Origin: Diaporthe sp. PMI_573
Lineage: Eukaryota; Ascomycota; Sordariomycetes; Diaporthales; Diaporthaceae
DNA length: 64,000 bases
NCBI GenBank assembly: GCA_021399435.1
Contig: JAJTUP010000114.1
Span: 106,614 to 170,613, forward strand
Direction: 5' to 3'
Shown: one piece after another, positions 21,338-30,586 of the stretch
Numbering within the stretch: position 1 is the first letter of the stretch
Layout: every line of letters begins with the position of its first letter
Notes under the pieces: generated by a model
The model's input: only the letters and a program-made list of their open reading frames with translations
Database searches by the model: none
Told to the model about the DNA's origin: nothing
Program-made: the position numbers and the translations under genes

Positions 21338-22188
21338 TCAGTAACTGTATGTGTCGATATCAGCCAACAGCATCCAGCACCGAGCACATGAAAGCCGTGC
21401 TACACTATTAGCATAACTAATATAACTTTTCACACTGTCGTAGGGCATGGGACAAGGTTAACTGTATTCTTGGCGTTATAAACCCACATACGTTGCAGCA
21501 GAGGGTTCTACAATCTCCTTGAGCCCTGAAGGTAGTGAGCGTTGCACATGCATAGTTAGCGCCCTCCTTTCTGGCCAGAAGTCTAACAGGAAAAGAAACA
21601 GTAAATGCACAAACGACACAGTAATAAGAATCAGCACATCAAAAAGGCCATCTTCGCTTCGCCATTATCTTCTTTTTTGCCATTTCTTGGTCCCCAGTGT
21701 TGGATGTATAGACCCAAGCTCAGACTTTCTCATCGTAACTAGCTGACCATTCCCTCATCCTTAAACATACCGATACCGGCCGACTTATACGAGCTTTCAA
21801 AGGCTCATTCAAATCACTACTCAAAACCGTTTCTGTACTTAAGGTACTAGTACAGGGAGACCTACGGTGCATCAATGTCACGTCAAGGACTAAAAGGTGC
21901 CTCACCTAATTCGGAACGGTCCTGCTTTAGAAAGAGTATGTACTTGATAGTGGTCTCTGGAGTGGCCCCAGCCTTTTTTGAATGCTCGAACGAGGCAATA
22001 CTCTTATTTCGATCCCGTATCCCGAGCCCAGAGGTCCATTCAGCTTTCCCAGTAAGCACGCGTCGCTCGAATGGTGTTCCGGCGATTAAAACTGAGTGGT
22101 CTCTAGGGTGTGAAATACCGCCTCTACGGGTGTCAACTCGAACCAATGGCAGCTTGCTAATAAATAGATTACACCTAAGTTTAGCCTC
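21338..22188. other. Intergenic, no recognisable gene
   Basis: Only short frames occur. An 87-codon minus-strand frame (21883-22146) has no family signature that I recognise. The tract separates the LINE tail from the 3' end of the NmrA-like gene. Confidence 0.4.
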
Positions 22189-23365
22189 CTAGATCGATGA
22201 CTTCTGCTTCCACGCCCTCTCTAGGAACGGCCTAAACTTAAGGACCTCGATATCTGAGAAGCTCTCGTTCGCAGTCTTATCGGAGCCCTTCTGCGTCGGC
22301 AGGTTGAACCACCCTTTGGCGAAGCCAAGGCTCCAGACTGACAAGATACCATCCAGGAGCGGCTTCGGGGCAACGGCGTACCGGGGCACATTTGCGGGCA
22401 GCTCGGTGATTTTGGAATTCTCTAGATCCTCGATCGTGTCGTAGGTAACATCAAATTTTTTACCTGCGGTTAATGGTTAGCAACGCACGCGGGATACCTA
22501 GGTAGATTAAGCCAGCCATACCTCGGACATCCTCGGCGATTCGGAGAGCTTCGTTCCAGGAGAGAGTATCGCCGACAATCCACGACTTGGAGGGCCAGGC
22601 GGGTAGGTCCAGGCTGGCGGTGACGAACTTCGCGATTGTCTCTGAATGTGTAAGGGTGACGGGAGTCTCGCCGTCAACGGGGATGCCGGCGCGGTGGTTC
22701 TCTAGATCGAGGACAACGGCGAGGGGCAGCACGGGGATAGGCTCGGCGGGGAAGCCGTAATAGTCCATGAGGAAGCCGATGATGAAGCGTGTGTGCTCCA
22801 TGCCAGTGGTCTGGAGCTTTTCAAAGGCCTGCACCTTGTACATGGTCGATTTGTATTCACCCAAACCCGGAACGGGGCTGGGGAAGCCGCTGGTAGGACG
22901 TCAGACCCGATGCGAGAAGGGCCAGGAAACACACGGTCGACTCACCTCTTTATGGCGGCGACGTAGTCGACGGCGAACTCACTCGGAGCAAACCGCTTCA
23001 CCGTACCAGAGCGCTCGGCGCCATCGATTAGGTTCATTTGCGAGATGTGCGTGTCCTCGAAGAGGATACCGATGGTTGAGAGCACAACCTCGACATTGTT
23101 GCTGCGGAGGACGCCAGCGATGTTGTCAATGTCCGAGTAGTCCACCTCCAGAGTCTGGATCTTTGTTTTATCTCCTGAATCGCTTTTGCCCTAAGGGATA
23201 TTCGCTACCGCGTCAGCACCATCCTGCCCATGATCACCACGCCCGCCGGCCAGGACCGACCTTTCTCGATAGCACCAAGACCTCGTGCTTGCCGGAAGCG
23301 GCGATCGTTTCTGTGATGACTCGCCCGAGTCCTCCGGACCCACCGGCAATGGCTACTCTGACCAT
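22189..23365 (-). CDS. NmrA-like NAD(P)-binding reductase, four exons
   Basis: Exons 23261-23365, 22946-23190, 22522-22889 and 22189-22463 (total 993 nt, 330 aa) join in frame across GT-AG introns of 70, 56 and 58 bp with CTGAC/CTAAC branch sites. The N-terminus MVRVAIAGGSGGLGRVITET carries the GGxGGxG nucleotide loop. KHEVLVLSRK, VEVVLSTIGILF and VKRFAPSEFAVDY follow, then GMEHTRFIIGFLMDYYG, the substrate-pocket region of fungal NmrA-like isoflavone-reductase homologues. Every exon boundary is supported by splice consensus and frame, so the gene appears functional. It lies in a transposon-dense stretch between the LINE and a Gypsy element. The substrate is unknown. Confidence 0.88.
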
Positions 23366-23969
23366 GATGGAATGTCGTCGCGTGGCTGTTTTGCTCTTCA
23401 GGAAAAACAGATGCGGGATCTGGCCCTTCTTTTAGCCATTCACTTTGGAATGTGCGTCTCTTGGAGGAATACCGAGGAGAGCCTCGGCTACTAGTGGGGC
23501 TTTACTCTGGAGTTTGACTTGCCTTGAATACTACTGTGGTTGACTTGCAACCATGTCATTGGTTGTTTGCGAGTCAAGTACCTCGGTAGATCGAAGCATC
23601 AGCCTGCATAGCTGTCAGACCACATTTGCGCCCAGAAATGGTAATATGACTGTGAGCCGAGGTTCACGGATGAATTGAGGGCTGCCTTCCTTCACCTGCA
23701 CACGAATTAGTCGCGCTCTTCTGCATGTGCTATTCGTCTAGAATAGTCTATGGATGGAAACTGCCGAACAGCACTATGGTTCTGAAACTCTGTAATCTGA
23801 TTGGTCAGGCGCCACGGGTGTACACAGGCCGTATAGAGGGTATAGTATCTTAGACTACAACTATAGTTTAGCTCTAGAAATAGTAAAAGCTGATTAGCTA
23901 AGACTTAGGGAAAGTTTAATTGGTTAGAATTCTAGAGAGGCTTTTCCTCTCCTCCCCTACCCTCTTTTC
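23366..23969. other. Intergenic; promoter side of the NmrA-like gene
   Basis: No coding sequence is recognised. The left part should contain the promoter of the minus-strand NmrA-like gene. The right part is a CT-rich run (CTCCTCCCCTACCC) at the edge of the Gypsy 5' LTR. Confidence 0.4.
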
Positions 23970-24173
23970 TGTGACGGCAGCCACGGTCAAGCAAGCCCTG
24001 GCCGTCACAAGGCCCTAACCCTAAGCCCCACAGTCGCGTCAAGACTTTTACGCAGTCCAGGGGATCGCATGAGCTTCGCTCTCCCTTTTTCCTTCTTTCT
24101 CTTTAGCTTAGAATATTCGTTGATAGCGCCAATAGACCCAGCTCCCATGCTGCATCTCGTGCTGGCCGTGACA
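23970..24173 (+). repeat. 5' LTR of the Gypsy element
   Basis: The LTR runs TGTGACGGCAGCC...CTGGCCGTGACA. Its middle contains TTTTACGCAGTCCAGGGG and a pyrimidine tract, followed by AGCTTAGAATA at 24105-24115. The pyrimidine-rich run directly before this string may be the promoter or initiator region, which would put the R region start near 24105. Confidence 0.9.
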
Positions 24174-24186
24174 CTATTCTAAGCTC
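24174..24186 (+). promoter_or_regulatory. Primer-binding site complementary to the element's own LTR (self-priming)
   Basis: TATTCTAAGCT at 24175-24185, one base inside the LTR end, is the exact 11-nt reverse complement of AGCTTAGAATA at 24105-24115. Tf1/sushi-type elements prime reverse transcription with the first 11 nt of their own mRNA, so the match predicts both the primer and the transcription start. No tRNA 3'-end match was evident. Confidence 0.7.
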
Positions 24187-24302
24187 GCCAATTCCCTCGC
24201 TGACCGAGCGATCAATAAATACGGGACCCAACCCTCACGTCGACGCGACCGACGAAAAAGACCTCGCCCAAGACCCAAGACCCGAGACCCGCGTGTTACC
24301 AC

Positions 24303-24851
24303 ATGCCCAAGAAGAGTGACTGGGGATCGACGAGTCGACAGTCAGCTCGACTCAATCCGATCGGAAACCCAGCACAGTCTGAGACAGCAGAAGACAACGC
24401 GTTTCTCGGGGAGCCAGACTCAGAGCTCACCTCAGATCAGACCAGTCCAGATATAAGGACCCCAGAAGACCAAGAGGAGGACAACAGCAACTTGTTCCAA
24501 TCCACCCTTGAAGCAGCTAGTATAGCTGAAGAAGACCAGACCGTCCTGCCGTCTGTAGAGCCGACAGAGACCCAAGACCTAAGACCCGCGTGTTACTACA
24601 TGCCCAAGAAGAAAGACTGGGGATCGACGAGTCGACAGTCAGCTCGACTCAATCCGATCGAAAACCCAGCACAGCCCGAGACAGCGGAAGACAGCGCGTC
24701 TCTCGGGGAGCCAGATTCAGAGCTCACATCAGACCAGAGCGGTCCAGAAACAAAGACCCCAGAAGACCAAGAAGAGGACAACGACGATTCGTTCCAGTCC
24801 ACTCTTGAAGCAGCCGGCGAGGCTGAAGAAGAAGATCAGACCATTCCGTAG
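24303..24851 (+). pseudogene. N-terminal gag extension with a 99-codon tandem duplication, separated from gag by TAG
   Basis: The 182-codon frame begins MPKKSDWGSTSRQSARLNP and repeats itself after 99 residues (MPKKKDWGSTSRQSARLNP), a 297-bp in-frame duplication that also includes the upstream ACCCAAGACC. The product is acidic and rich in Glu, Ser and Thr. It ends at TAG (24849-24851), in the same frame as the gag start at 24912, with no other stop between. Comparison with the first repeat suggests that the stop replaced a CAG-type codon by C-to-T change in a CpA context, the preferred RIP target. Programmed readthrough is the alternative. Confidence 0.6.
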
Positions 24852-24911
24852 ACAGTCGAGTCGGCAGAACCCTCAGACCAAGACCCCAGCAGACAACTTC
24901 AAAGAGAAGCG

Positions 24912-25985
24912 ATGTCTAACTACGGCAACGACCAAGGCCACCAAGATGAGCTTGCAATGCTCAGGGCGAGGATTGCAGAGCTCGAGGCCCAGGAAAGAAC
25001 CCCGAGCCCGCCTCGACGGCAACGCGAACCCACCGTGGAAAGCGCTTTTGGTGGCAGCTTTTTCAGACCGATGGGCATGGCCGCCTGGCCGGTGTTTGAG
25101 AAGTATATGGGAACAGATGGAAAGAACCCAAGTTACGACCGCAAGGAGAAGCCCCTCGCCAAGGACCCTCCGTCCTTTAAGGGCGACAAAACAACCTTTG
25201 ACAACTGGATTCGGAAGCTAGCCGACAAGTTCGAGGAAGACAAGCCTTGTTTCCGAACCGAGCAAAGTCGGATGAGACACCTGATGAACCTGCTTGAAGG
25301 CAATGCGGAAAGAGCACTGGAAACGCGGTACCAGTCTGAGACACGACCGTTCTCCTGTGTCGCCGAGATGATTCAAGAGCTGGAAACCGTTTACCACGAC
25401 CCGAACCAAGCCTCAGCAGCCAGAGAGGCCCTGAAGACTCACGAGTACGACCCAGCCAAACGCCACGACATCCATGAATTCATCGCCAAGTTTAACTCAC
25501 TAGCCCGTAAAGCTAAGATCCCAGAAGAAGACTGGAAGCAGAACCTGTGGGACCATATTCCTCCGACACTCGACCACCACCTGTTAAGATACAGCAAAGA
25601 CCCAAATGTCACATACGAAGAGTTCTGTCAGTGTGTGGCCGACGCTGCTTACAGCAGTCAGCGAGCGTATGAGAAACGCCAGGCAAAGCAACACACCCGG
25701 TCGAAGGATGGTACGGAGAAGGTGCAAACTCGCGAGAACGACAAGCGCCAGTACAAGAACCCCAGGAAGCCTAGAACCTCAGCAGTTACCGGACAAGCGC
25801 TAAGCGAGGAAGACAAGAAAGCTCACTTTACAGCGGACACCTGTTTCAACTGTGGGAAGACTGGTCATTATTCTAAAGAGTGCCCGCATAAAAAGAAGAT
25901 CGCTGCTGTTAGAGCAAAGGCCAGGGAGAACAGCACTGATAACACTGACACCCCTAGCAGCTCAGAGGAGTCGGGAAAAGACTAA
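24912..25985 (+). CDS. gag: Gag polyprotein (capsid and CCHC nucleocapsid)
   Basis: The 357-aa frame starts MSNYGNDQGHQDE. A retrotransposon-gag capsid domain spans about residues 75-260 (PPSFKGDKTTFDNWIRKLAD, then LMNLLEGNAERAL, then FIAKFNSLARKAK). A single CCHC knuckle CFNCGKTGHYSKEC lies near residue 315, followed by a basic tail. It forms the virus-like particle core and packages the element RNA. The final codons TCG GGA AAA GAC TAA contain the slippery heptamer that leads into pol. The 5' frame upstream is continuous apart from one TAG. Confidence 0.9.
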   Translation: MSNYGNDQGHQDELAMLRARIAELEAQERTPSPPRRQREPTVESAFGGSFFRPMGMAAWPVFEKYMGTDGKNPSYDRKEKPLAKDPPSFKGDKTTFDNWIRKLADKFEEDKPCFRTEQSRMRHLMNLLEGNAERALETRYQSETRPFSCVAEMIQELETVYHDPNQASAAREALKTHEYDPAKRHDIHEFIAKFNSLARKAKIPEEDWKQNLWDHIPPTLDHHLLRYSKDPNVTYEEFCQCVADAAYSSQRAYEKRQAKQHTRSKDGTEKVQTRENDKRQYKNPRKPRTSAVTGQALSEEDKKAHFTADTCFNCGKTGHYSKECPHKKKIAAVRAKARENSTDNTDTPSSSEESGKD

Positions 25986-26011
25986 GACCGTCGGAAGTCT
26001 CCACGACGGTC
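25973..26011 (+). promoter_or_regulatory. Predicted -1 ribosomal frameshift signal between gag and pol
   Basis: G GGA AAA (25973-25979), in the gag frame, fits the X XXY YYZ slippery rule. A 6-nt spacer follows, then a perfect 8-bp stem GACCGTCG/CGACGGTC (25986-25993 and 26004-26011) with a 10-nt loop. A -1 slip at the heptamer enters the pol frame, which is open from there to the pol ATG at 26015 and beyond. Gag terminates within the spacer. Confidence 0.72.
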
Positions 26012-26014
26012 CAG

Positions 26015-29000
26015 ATGTCCACATTAGCACGAGTTGGTAGCCAATCAAGACAGAAACCGTTCACTAAGACCGTTCAGCTCCAAGTGAATGGCATTGGTTT
26101 TGCAGCCACCGCTCTTGTAGACACAGGAGCACAAGCCGAGCTCTTGATGAGCCCAGAAGCCGCCCGCAGGGCGAGAAAGCAACTCGGAGCCAAGACGACC
26201 CAATTGGATCAACCTTTACAGCTCCAAGACTACCGCAAGCAACCAGCAGGACGGATTGCTAAGTATATGACGATCACATTAGAAATCGACGGACGTCGAT
26301 TCCCAAACCAGAAGTTCTGGATTACCGAAACAGGGCATGACGTCTTCATCGGAATGGAATGGCTGGCACGGCAGCGTGTTCTGCTGGACTGCTATAGAAG
26401 AGGGATGGTGTGGCCTGACGACCTCCCCGCCCTGGCGAAGTACTCTCCAGCTATCCAGCTTCCACCCGGTTGCCTATCCGACGGGTTGATTGACCCAGGG
26501 GTCCAGGAAGATGCCGACCGGCGCGATGCTAATCTGCAGAAAGCCCACAAGCAGTACCAGATCCTGCGCCGCTCCTGGAGAAAAGACGTCCCAAGCCCGA
26601 ATTCGACCAACGGCGGGCCCGTGAAACCCACCGAACACCCCAAAGCGGCAGCAGCCCCCTCGGCTATGGAAGCTGTAGAGGACGAAGCCGTCATCTCCGC
26701 ACTTGCTGCAAGGCTAGAAGCAGACCCTCGCAGGAAGCGTTGGGAGCACTCACCCCTACCTAAAGAGGTGATCAAGTTTGACAGCAGTCAGCTGGATACC
26801 AACACGGTGACTCTCGCCGCCCTGGGCAGCTCGAAGACATTTGACGGCAAGAAGATCCCGTTCCCGGCTGACGAAGACCCGGAACATGTTCAATTTGTGA
26901 GAGACCACGTGCCAAAAGCACTAGCCCACCTGGAAGGGTTCTTCTCAAAGAAAGAAGCCGACACGTTACCGCCACACCGCCGTGAACACGATGTAGTCCT
27001 TGAGCTTGAGGGGCCGCTGCCAGCAACCGGTCCGCCCTCATACCGTACACCAGTCCAGTTCCTGCCATTAGAGAAGGAGACGACAGATAAGCTGCTGAAG
27101 CTGGGATTCATTGAGCGCTGTATGAGAACAGATGCAGCCCCAGTACTCTTTGTCCCAAAGCCGCATTCCTCAGACCGACGATTCTGCATTGACTACCGCT
27201 GGCGCAACCAGTTTCTTAAGAACCGCCTTGTCCCAGCGCCTGACCTGAATGGAACGGTCTTTAACTGCCGAAACGCCCGCTGCTTTTCAAAGATTGATAT
27301 TATCCAGGCCTTCCACCGACTCCGTATAGCCGTTGGCTCTGAATACCTGACAGCATTCCGCACCCGTCAAGGTACCTTCCAGTGGAAAGTCCTACCCTTT
27401 GGTCTAAAGGTTGGCCCAGCCTGGTGGCAGCAATTTATCAACTCCCAGCTCCACGAACTCCTAGACTTCTGCGCCAGCGCCTATGCTGATGACGTGCTGA
27501 TCTACTCGGACGGAGATGAACAAGAACACTGGGAACACTGCGAGGAAGTTATCTACAGGCTGCATAAAGCTGATCTCCAAGGCGACATCAAGAAGTCGCG
27601 GTTTAATGTGTCCAAAGTGGACTACCTGGGTATTGTGATGGAAGCCGGTGTTGGAATCAGTATCGACCCAGCTAAGATTGAAGCGATCAGCGAGTGGAGG
27701 TTTGAAGACCTTACCAGCCGGACCGCTATCCGTTCCTTTATAGGTCTGTGCAACTATATTCGAATGTTTACCCACCATGCCAGTGGGATTGCAGAACCGC
27801 TGAACCGACTGCTGAAGAAGGATGCCCCGTTCGAGATGGGACCTGAGCAGAGAACAGCCTTTGAGGAGATGAAGCAGCTAGCTTGTAAAGCACCGGTGCT
27901 CGCCTTCTTCAAACCGGGAGGGCCAACACGTGTTGAGACCGACGCCTCCCGGAACGCCACCGGGGGTGTTATCTGGCAACAGCAGGATGACGGTACCTGG
28001 AAGCCAGTGGGATATGCCTCAAAGACGATGACTCCTGCGGAGAGAGCATACCCTATCCAGGATCGGGAGCTATTAGCAGTTGTTCAAACCCTCGAGCATT
28101 TCTGTCCGGAACTCCAAGGTCAAAAGTTCTTTGTGGTGACCGATCACCAAGCCCTGCTGTACTTCTCGACCAAGCGCCTTTTATCGACCCGTCAGGTTCG
28201 GTGGGCAGACTTCCTGTCTAACTTTGACATCACATTCGAGTACCGCCCCGGGAAGGAGAATGTCGCAGCCGACGCTCTATCCCGTAAGACAGTCGAGCTC
28301 CCTACCGTCAAGGCCCGTGAACAAGAAGAGAGGACCATGGCTCTGATCCCTAAGGCAAGACTCTCGCCTACAGCCCAGCCTGCCGAGCAGGTGGAAACAG
28401 TTCCGGACCGCGAAGTGATTGCCGCGGCTGACCTTGCCGACCACGCCGATATCCCTCAGGGCGCAGACCTAGTCGACCTGATCAAGCGAGAGAACCAATC
28501 GCAGGGACTCGGCCTGAAGGACAAACGTCTTTGGGTACCAGAAAAGACAGCCGACAGCCGTATCTATCTACAGACAGCCCTGATCCGAGAAGCGCATGTC
28601 CCGAAGATCTTCGCGCACCCAGGCCAGAACAAGGTTATTAAGATGCTGGAGCGAGAATACTACTGGCCACAGCTAAAGCAATCGGTACGCAAGTATATCC
28701 GCAACTGCCACGAGTGCCGACGGAACAAGATCCCTCGAGACAAGACACCAGGGCTACTTCACCCACTGCCAGTACCGGGAGAAGTCTGGGAACATGTTGT
28801 CGTTGACGGCAAAACAATGCCCAAGGACCGGTTTGGGTACGATTACGTATGGGGTTTTGTTTGCAAGCTAAGCAGACTCCTGGCCACACTTCCGGGGAAG
28901 AAGACCGATACAGCGGAGACACTGGCCACGAGATACTATCGCTATCTGTACCGTTTCCTAGGGTTGCCGACGACCTGGATCAGTGATAATGCCGGACCTT

Positions 29001-29983
29001 TTGTCTCAGCCTTTCTCGCAAAGCTGAACGAGCTAACGGGAACAAAACATCGGCACGGGAGCACCTACCACCCCCAGACTCAAGGTGCGATCGAGTTCAC
29101 GAACCAGGAGCTGGACCAGCGGCTACGGTATTACATCGACAAGTACCAAGACGATTGGAGTGTGCACCTGCCAGCCCTTGATTTCGCGCACAACTCGTCG
29201 TGGCACTCCGCAATCGATATGTCACCACTAAAGGTCATGCTAGGCAAGGACATACGGAACCCGTTGTCTTTAGACCCAAGCACAGCAGAGGCAACAGCAG
29301 GACCAGCCGAGAGGGCCCTTAAGCTGGTCAGACAGACCAAGGAGGTGCAGGAACTCGCCCGGCGTGCCGCCGCCAGCACGCAGGAGAAACAGAAGGCCCA
29401 GGCAAACAAGAAGCGTCGCCCGGTGAACTTTAAGGTTCACGACAAGGTCTTCCTGCGAAAGAAGGGATTCTCAACACAGACTCCAACCACCCGCCTCGAC
29501 TCGCAGTTCGTAGGCCCCTTTGAGATTCTAGAGGAAAGAGGCCACAGTTACGTCCTCGACCTTCCAGCTTCGTATAAGATGCCCAACCTGTTCCACGCCG
29601 ACCGGCTCAGGAAGGCCGACGACGACCCGTTGCCACAGCAGGTCCAGGTACCACCCCCGCCAGAAGAAATCAATGGCGAACCAGAGTTCGAGGTCGAACA
29701 AATCAAACAGAGCCGACTCCACGGCCGCAACAGAGAACTGCAGTACCAGGTGGCCTGGCGAGGATGCGACCCTGACGACACTTGGTACCCTGCCGAGAAC
29801 TTCAAGAACGCGGCAATAGCCCTAGAGACCTTCCATCGAGAACACCCAGAAGCACCCGGTCCACCGCTACGACTGCAAAAATGGATTTGGTCTGCAGCAG
29901 CAGACGAGGAAGACGACGACCACCCGGACGATAACAGGGCAGAAAAGACAGGCAAGCAAAGCAGGTCTAGACGGCATACATAA
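26015..29983 (+). CDS. pol: Pol polyprotein: protease, RT, RNase H, integrase, chromodomain
   Basis: The uninterrupted frame is 1322 codons from the first ATG, and it is open upstream to the slippery site. Domains with rough residues: aspartic protease LVDTGAQAELL (about 36); reverse transcriptase FCIDYRWRNQFL to YADDVLIYSD (about 390-495, catalytic YADD); RNase H with VETDASRNATGG (640), DRELLAVVQ and VTDHQALLY; integrase zinc finger HPGQNK...CHECRRNK (868-900); DDE core VVDGKT (929), WISDNAGPF (988) and YHPQTQGAIEF (1020); chromodomain FEVEQIKQSRL through WYPAENFKNA (1224-1290). Chromodomains steer integration to heterochromatin. No stop or frame break was found, so pol could still be active. 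Confidence 0.93.
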   Translation: MSTLARVGSQSRQKPFTKTVQLQVNGIGFAATALVDTGAQAELLMSPEAARRARKQLGAKTTQLDQPLQLQDYRKQPAGRIAKYMTITLEIDGRRFPNQKFWITETGHDVFIGMEWLARQRVLLDCYRRGMVWPDDLPALAKYSPAIQLPPGCLSDGLIDPGVQEDADRRDANLQKAHKQYQILRRSWRKDVPSPNSTNGGPVKPTEHPKAAAAPSAMEAVEDEAVISALAARLEADPRRKRWEHSPLPKEVIKFDSSQLDTNTVTLAALGSSKTFDGKKIPFPADEDPEHVQFVRDHVPKALAHLEGFFSKKEADTLPPHRREHDVVLELEGPLPATGPPSYRTPVQFLPLEKETTDKLLKLGFIERCMRTDAAPVLFVPKPHSSDRRFCIDYRWRNQFLKNRLVPAPDLNGTVFNCRNARCFSKIDIIQAFHRLRIAVGSEYLTAFRTRQGTFQWKVLPFGLKVGPAWWQQFINSQLHELLDFCASAYADDVLIYSDGDEQEHWEHCEEVIYRLHKADLQGDIKKSRFNVSKVDYLGIVMEAGVGISIDPAKIEAISEWRFEDLTSRTAIRSFIGLCNYIRMFTHHASGIAEPLNRLLKKDAPFEMGPEQRTAFEEMKQLACKAPVLAFFKPGGPTRVETDASRNATGGVIWQQQDDGTWKPVGYASKTMTPAERAYPIQDRELLAVVQTLEHFCPELQGQKFFVVTDHQALLYFSTKRLLSTRQVRWADFLSNFDITFEYRPGKENVAADALSRKTVELPTVKAREQEERTMALIPKARLSPTAQPAEQVETVPDREVIAAADLADHADIPQGADLVDLIKRENQSQGLGLKDKRLWVPEKTADSRIYLQTALIREAHVPKIFAHPGQNKVIKMLEREYYWPQLKQSVRKYIRNCHECRRNKIPRDKTPGLLHPLPVPGEVWEHVVVDGKTMPKDRFGYDYVWGFVCKLSRLLATLPGKKTDTAETLATRYYRYLYRFLGLPTTWISDNAGPFVSAFLAKLNELTGTKHRHGSTYHPQTQGAIEFTNQELDQRLRYYIDKYQDDWSVHLPALDFAHNSSWHSAIDMSPLKVMLGKDIRNPLSLDPSTAEATAGPAERALKLVRQTKEVQELARRAAASTQEKQKAQANKKRRPVNFKVHDKVFLRKKGFSTQTPTTRLDSQFVGPFEILEERGHSYVLDLPASYKMPNLFHADRLRKADDDPLPQQVQVPPPPEEINGEPEFEVEQIKQSRLHGRNRELQYQVAWRGCDPDDTWYPAENFKNAAIALETFHREHPEAPGPPLRLQKWIWSAAADEEDDDHPDDNRAEKTGKQSRSRRHT

Positions 29984-30020
29984 CGTCACTAGCTACGCGA
30001 AACCGTCCCGGTGTCTGCGT

Positions 30021-30035
30021 TTTGGAGGGGGGTAG
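30021..30035 (+). other. Polypurine tract before the 3' LTR
   Basis: TTTGGAGGGGGGTAG lies immediately upstream of the TGTGACGG terminus of the 3' LTR. This is the position and composition expected for the plus-strand primer. Confidence 0.8.
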
Positions 30036-30239
30036 TGTGACGGCAGCCACGGTAGGCAAGCCACCTAGCCGTCACAAGGACCCTAACCCTTAGCCCCACA
30101 GTCGCGTCAAGACTTCGCGAGCCAGAGGACCGCCAGAAGCTCCGCTCCCCCCTTTTCTTCTCCTCTCCTCAGCTTAGAATATTCGTTGATAGCGCCAATA
30201 GACCCAGCTCCCATGCTGCATCTCGTGCTGGCCGTGACA
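30036..30239 (+). repeat. 3' LTR of the Gypsy element (divergent variant)
   Basis: Its ends and the R-region string CAGCTTAGAATATTCG match the 5' LTR. About 60 bp in the middle differ: TTCGCGAGCCAGAGGACCG replaces TTTTACGCAGTCCAGGGG, and the pyrimidine tract is altered. The solo LTR at 11796 resembles the 5' LTR, so at least two LTR subfamilies exist. Confidence 0.88.
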
Positions 30240-30389
30240 ATAATAAAGGAAGAAGATAAGCTTGGAGTTTATATAAGGTAAGGGCTAGTTTGGTAAGAGA
30301 ACTTAAACCCCATTTTATAGTGGAAGGATTACTAAGAAGAATATTTACGTTTAAGCAAGTTTGCCCTAAACATCCTAGCAATTCCTACT
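30240..30389. other. AT-rich intergenic, no gene seen
   Basis: A short AT-rich spacer between the Gypsy element and a solo LTR; no coding or RNA feature is recognised. Confidence 0.4.
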
Positions 30390-30394
30390 ATATC

Positions 30395-30586
30395 TGTCAG
30401 ATATGACGGGTAGCCAAGAGGTGTGTGCCTGAGGCATCAATATGTCCGTCATGACAAAACCAGCCCAACAGGAGGGGTCGCACTAGAGAACCAAGACAAG
30501 ACATCATCACAATACACCCAGTTACCACCCCATCAATTGGACCATAATTACACGTCCCATATACCTAAAAGGGTGATAATCTGACA
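30395..30586 (+). repeat. 194-bp LTR family, copy 4 (subfamily B), with target duplication
   Basis: TGTCAGATATGACGGG to ATAATCTGACA, flanked by ATATC on both sides (30390-30394 and 30587-30591). A 5-bp duplication with TG...CA ends identifies a solo LTR made by insertion followed by LTR-LTR recombination. Confidence 0.88.

Larger units (their letters stand above)
23970..30239 (+). mobile_element. Full-length chromodomain Gypsy (chromovirus) retrotransposon
   Basis: The element is 6.27 kb with two 204-bp LTRs (23970-24173 and 30036-30239), a PBS just inside the 5' LTR, a gag region with zinc knuckle, a 1322-codon pol in the -1 frame, and a polypurine tract GGAGGGGGG before the 3' LTR. Integrase follows RNase H and a C-terminal chromodomain is present, which places it with the Tf1/sushi-like chromoviruses. 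The LTRs are identical in length, but their central parts differ strongly. Flanks TTTTC and ATAAT are not a target duplication. Together these suggest inter-element recombination. Confidence 0.92.

Noticed and set aside
21883..22146. 87-codon minus-strand frame downstream of the LINE
   Set aside because: Protein-like composition but no recognisable family, start context or splice partner.
22942..23435. Plus-strand frame of over 200 codons across the NmrA-like gene
   Set aside because: Arg/Ser-rich shadow frame antisense to four well-spliced exons.
24303..24851. Reading the duplicated frame as an independent host gene
   Set aside because: It lies inside the LTR element, in the same frame as gag and directly upstream of it.
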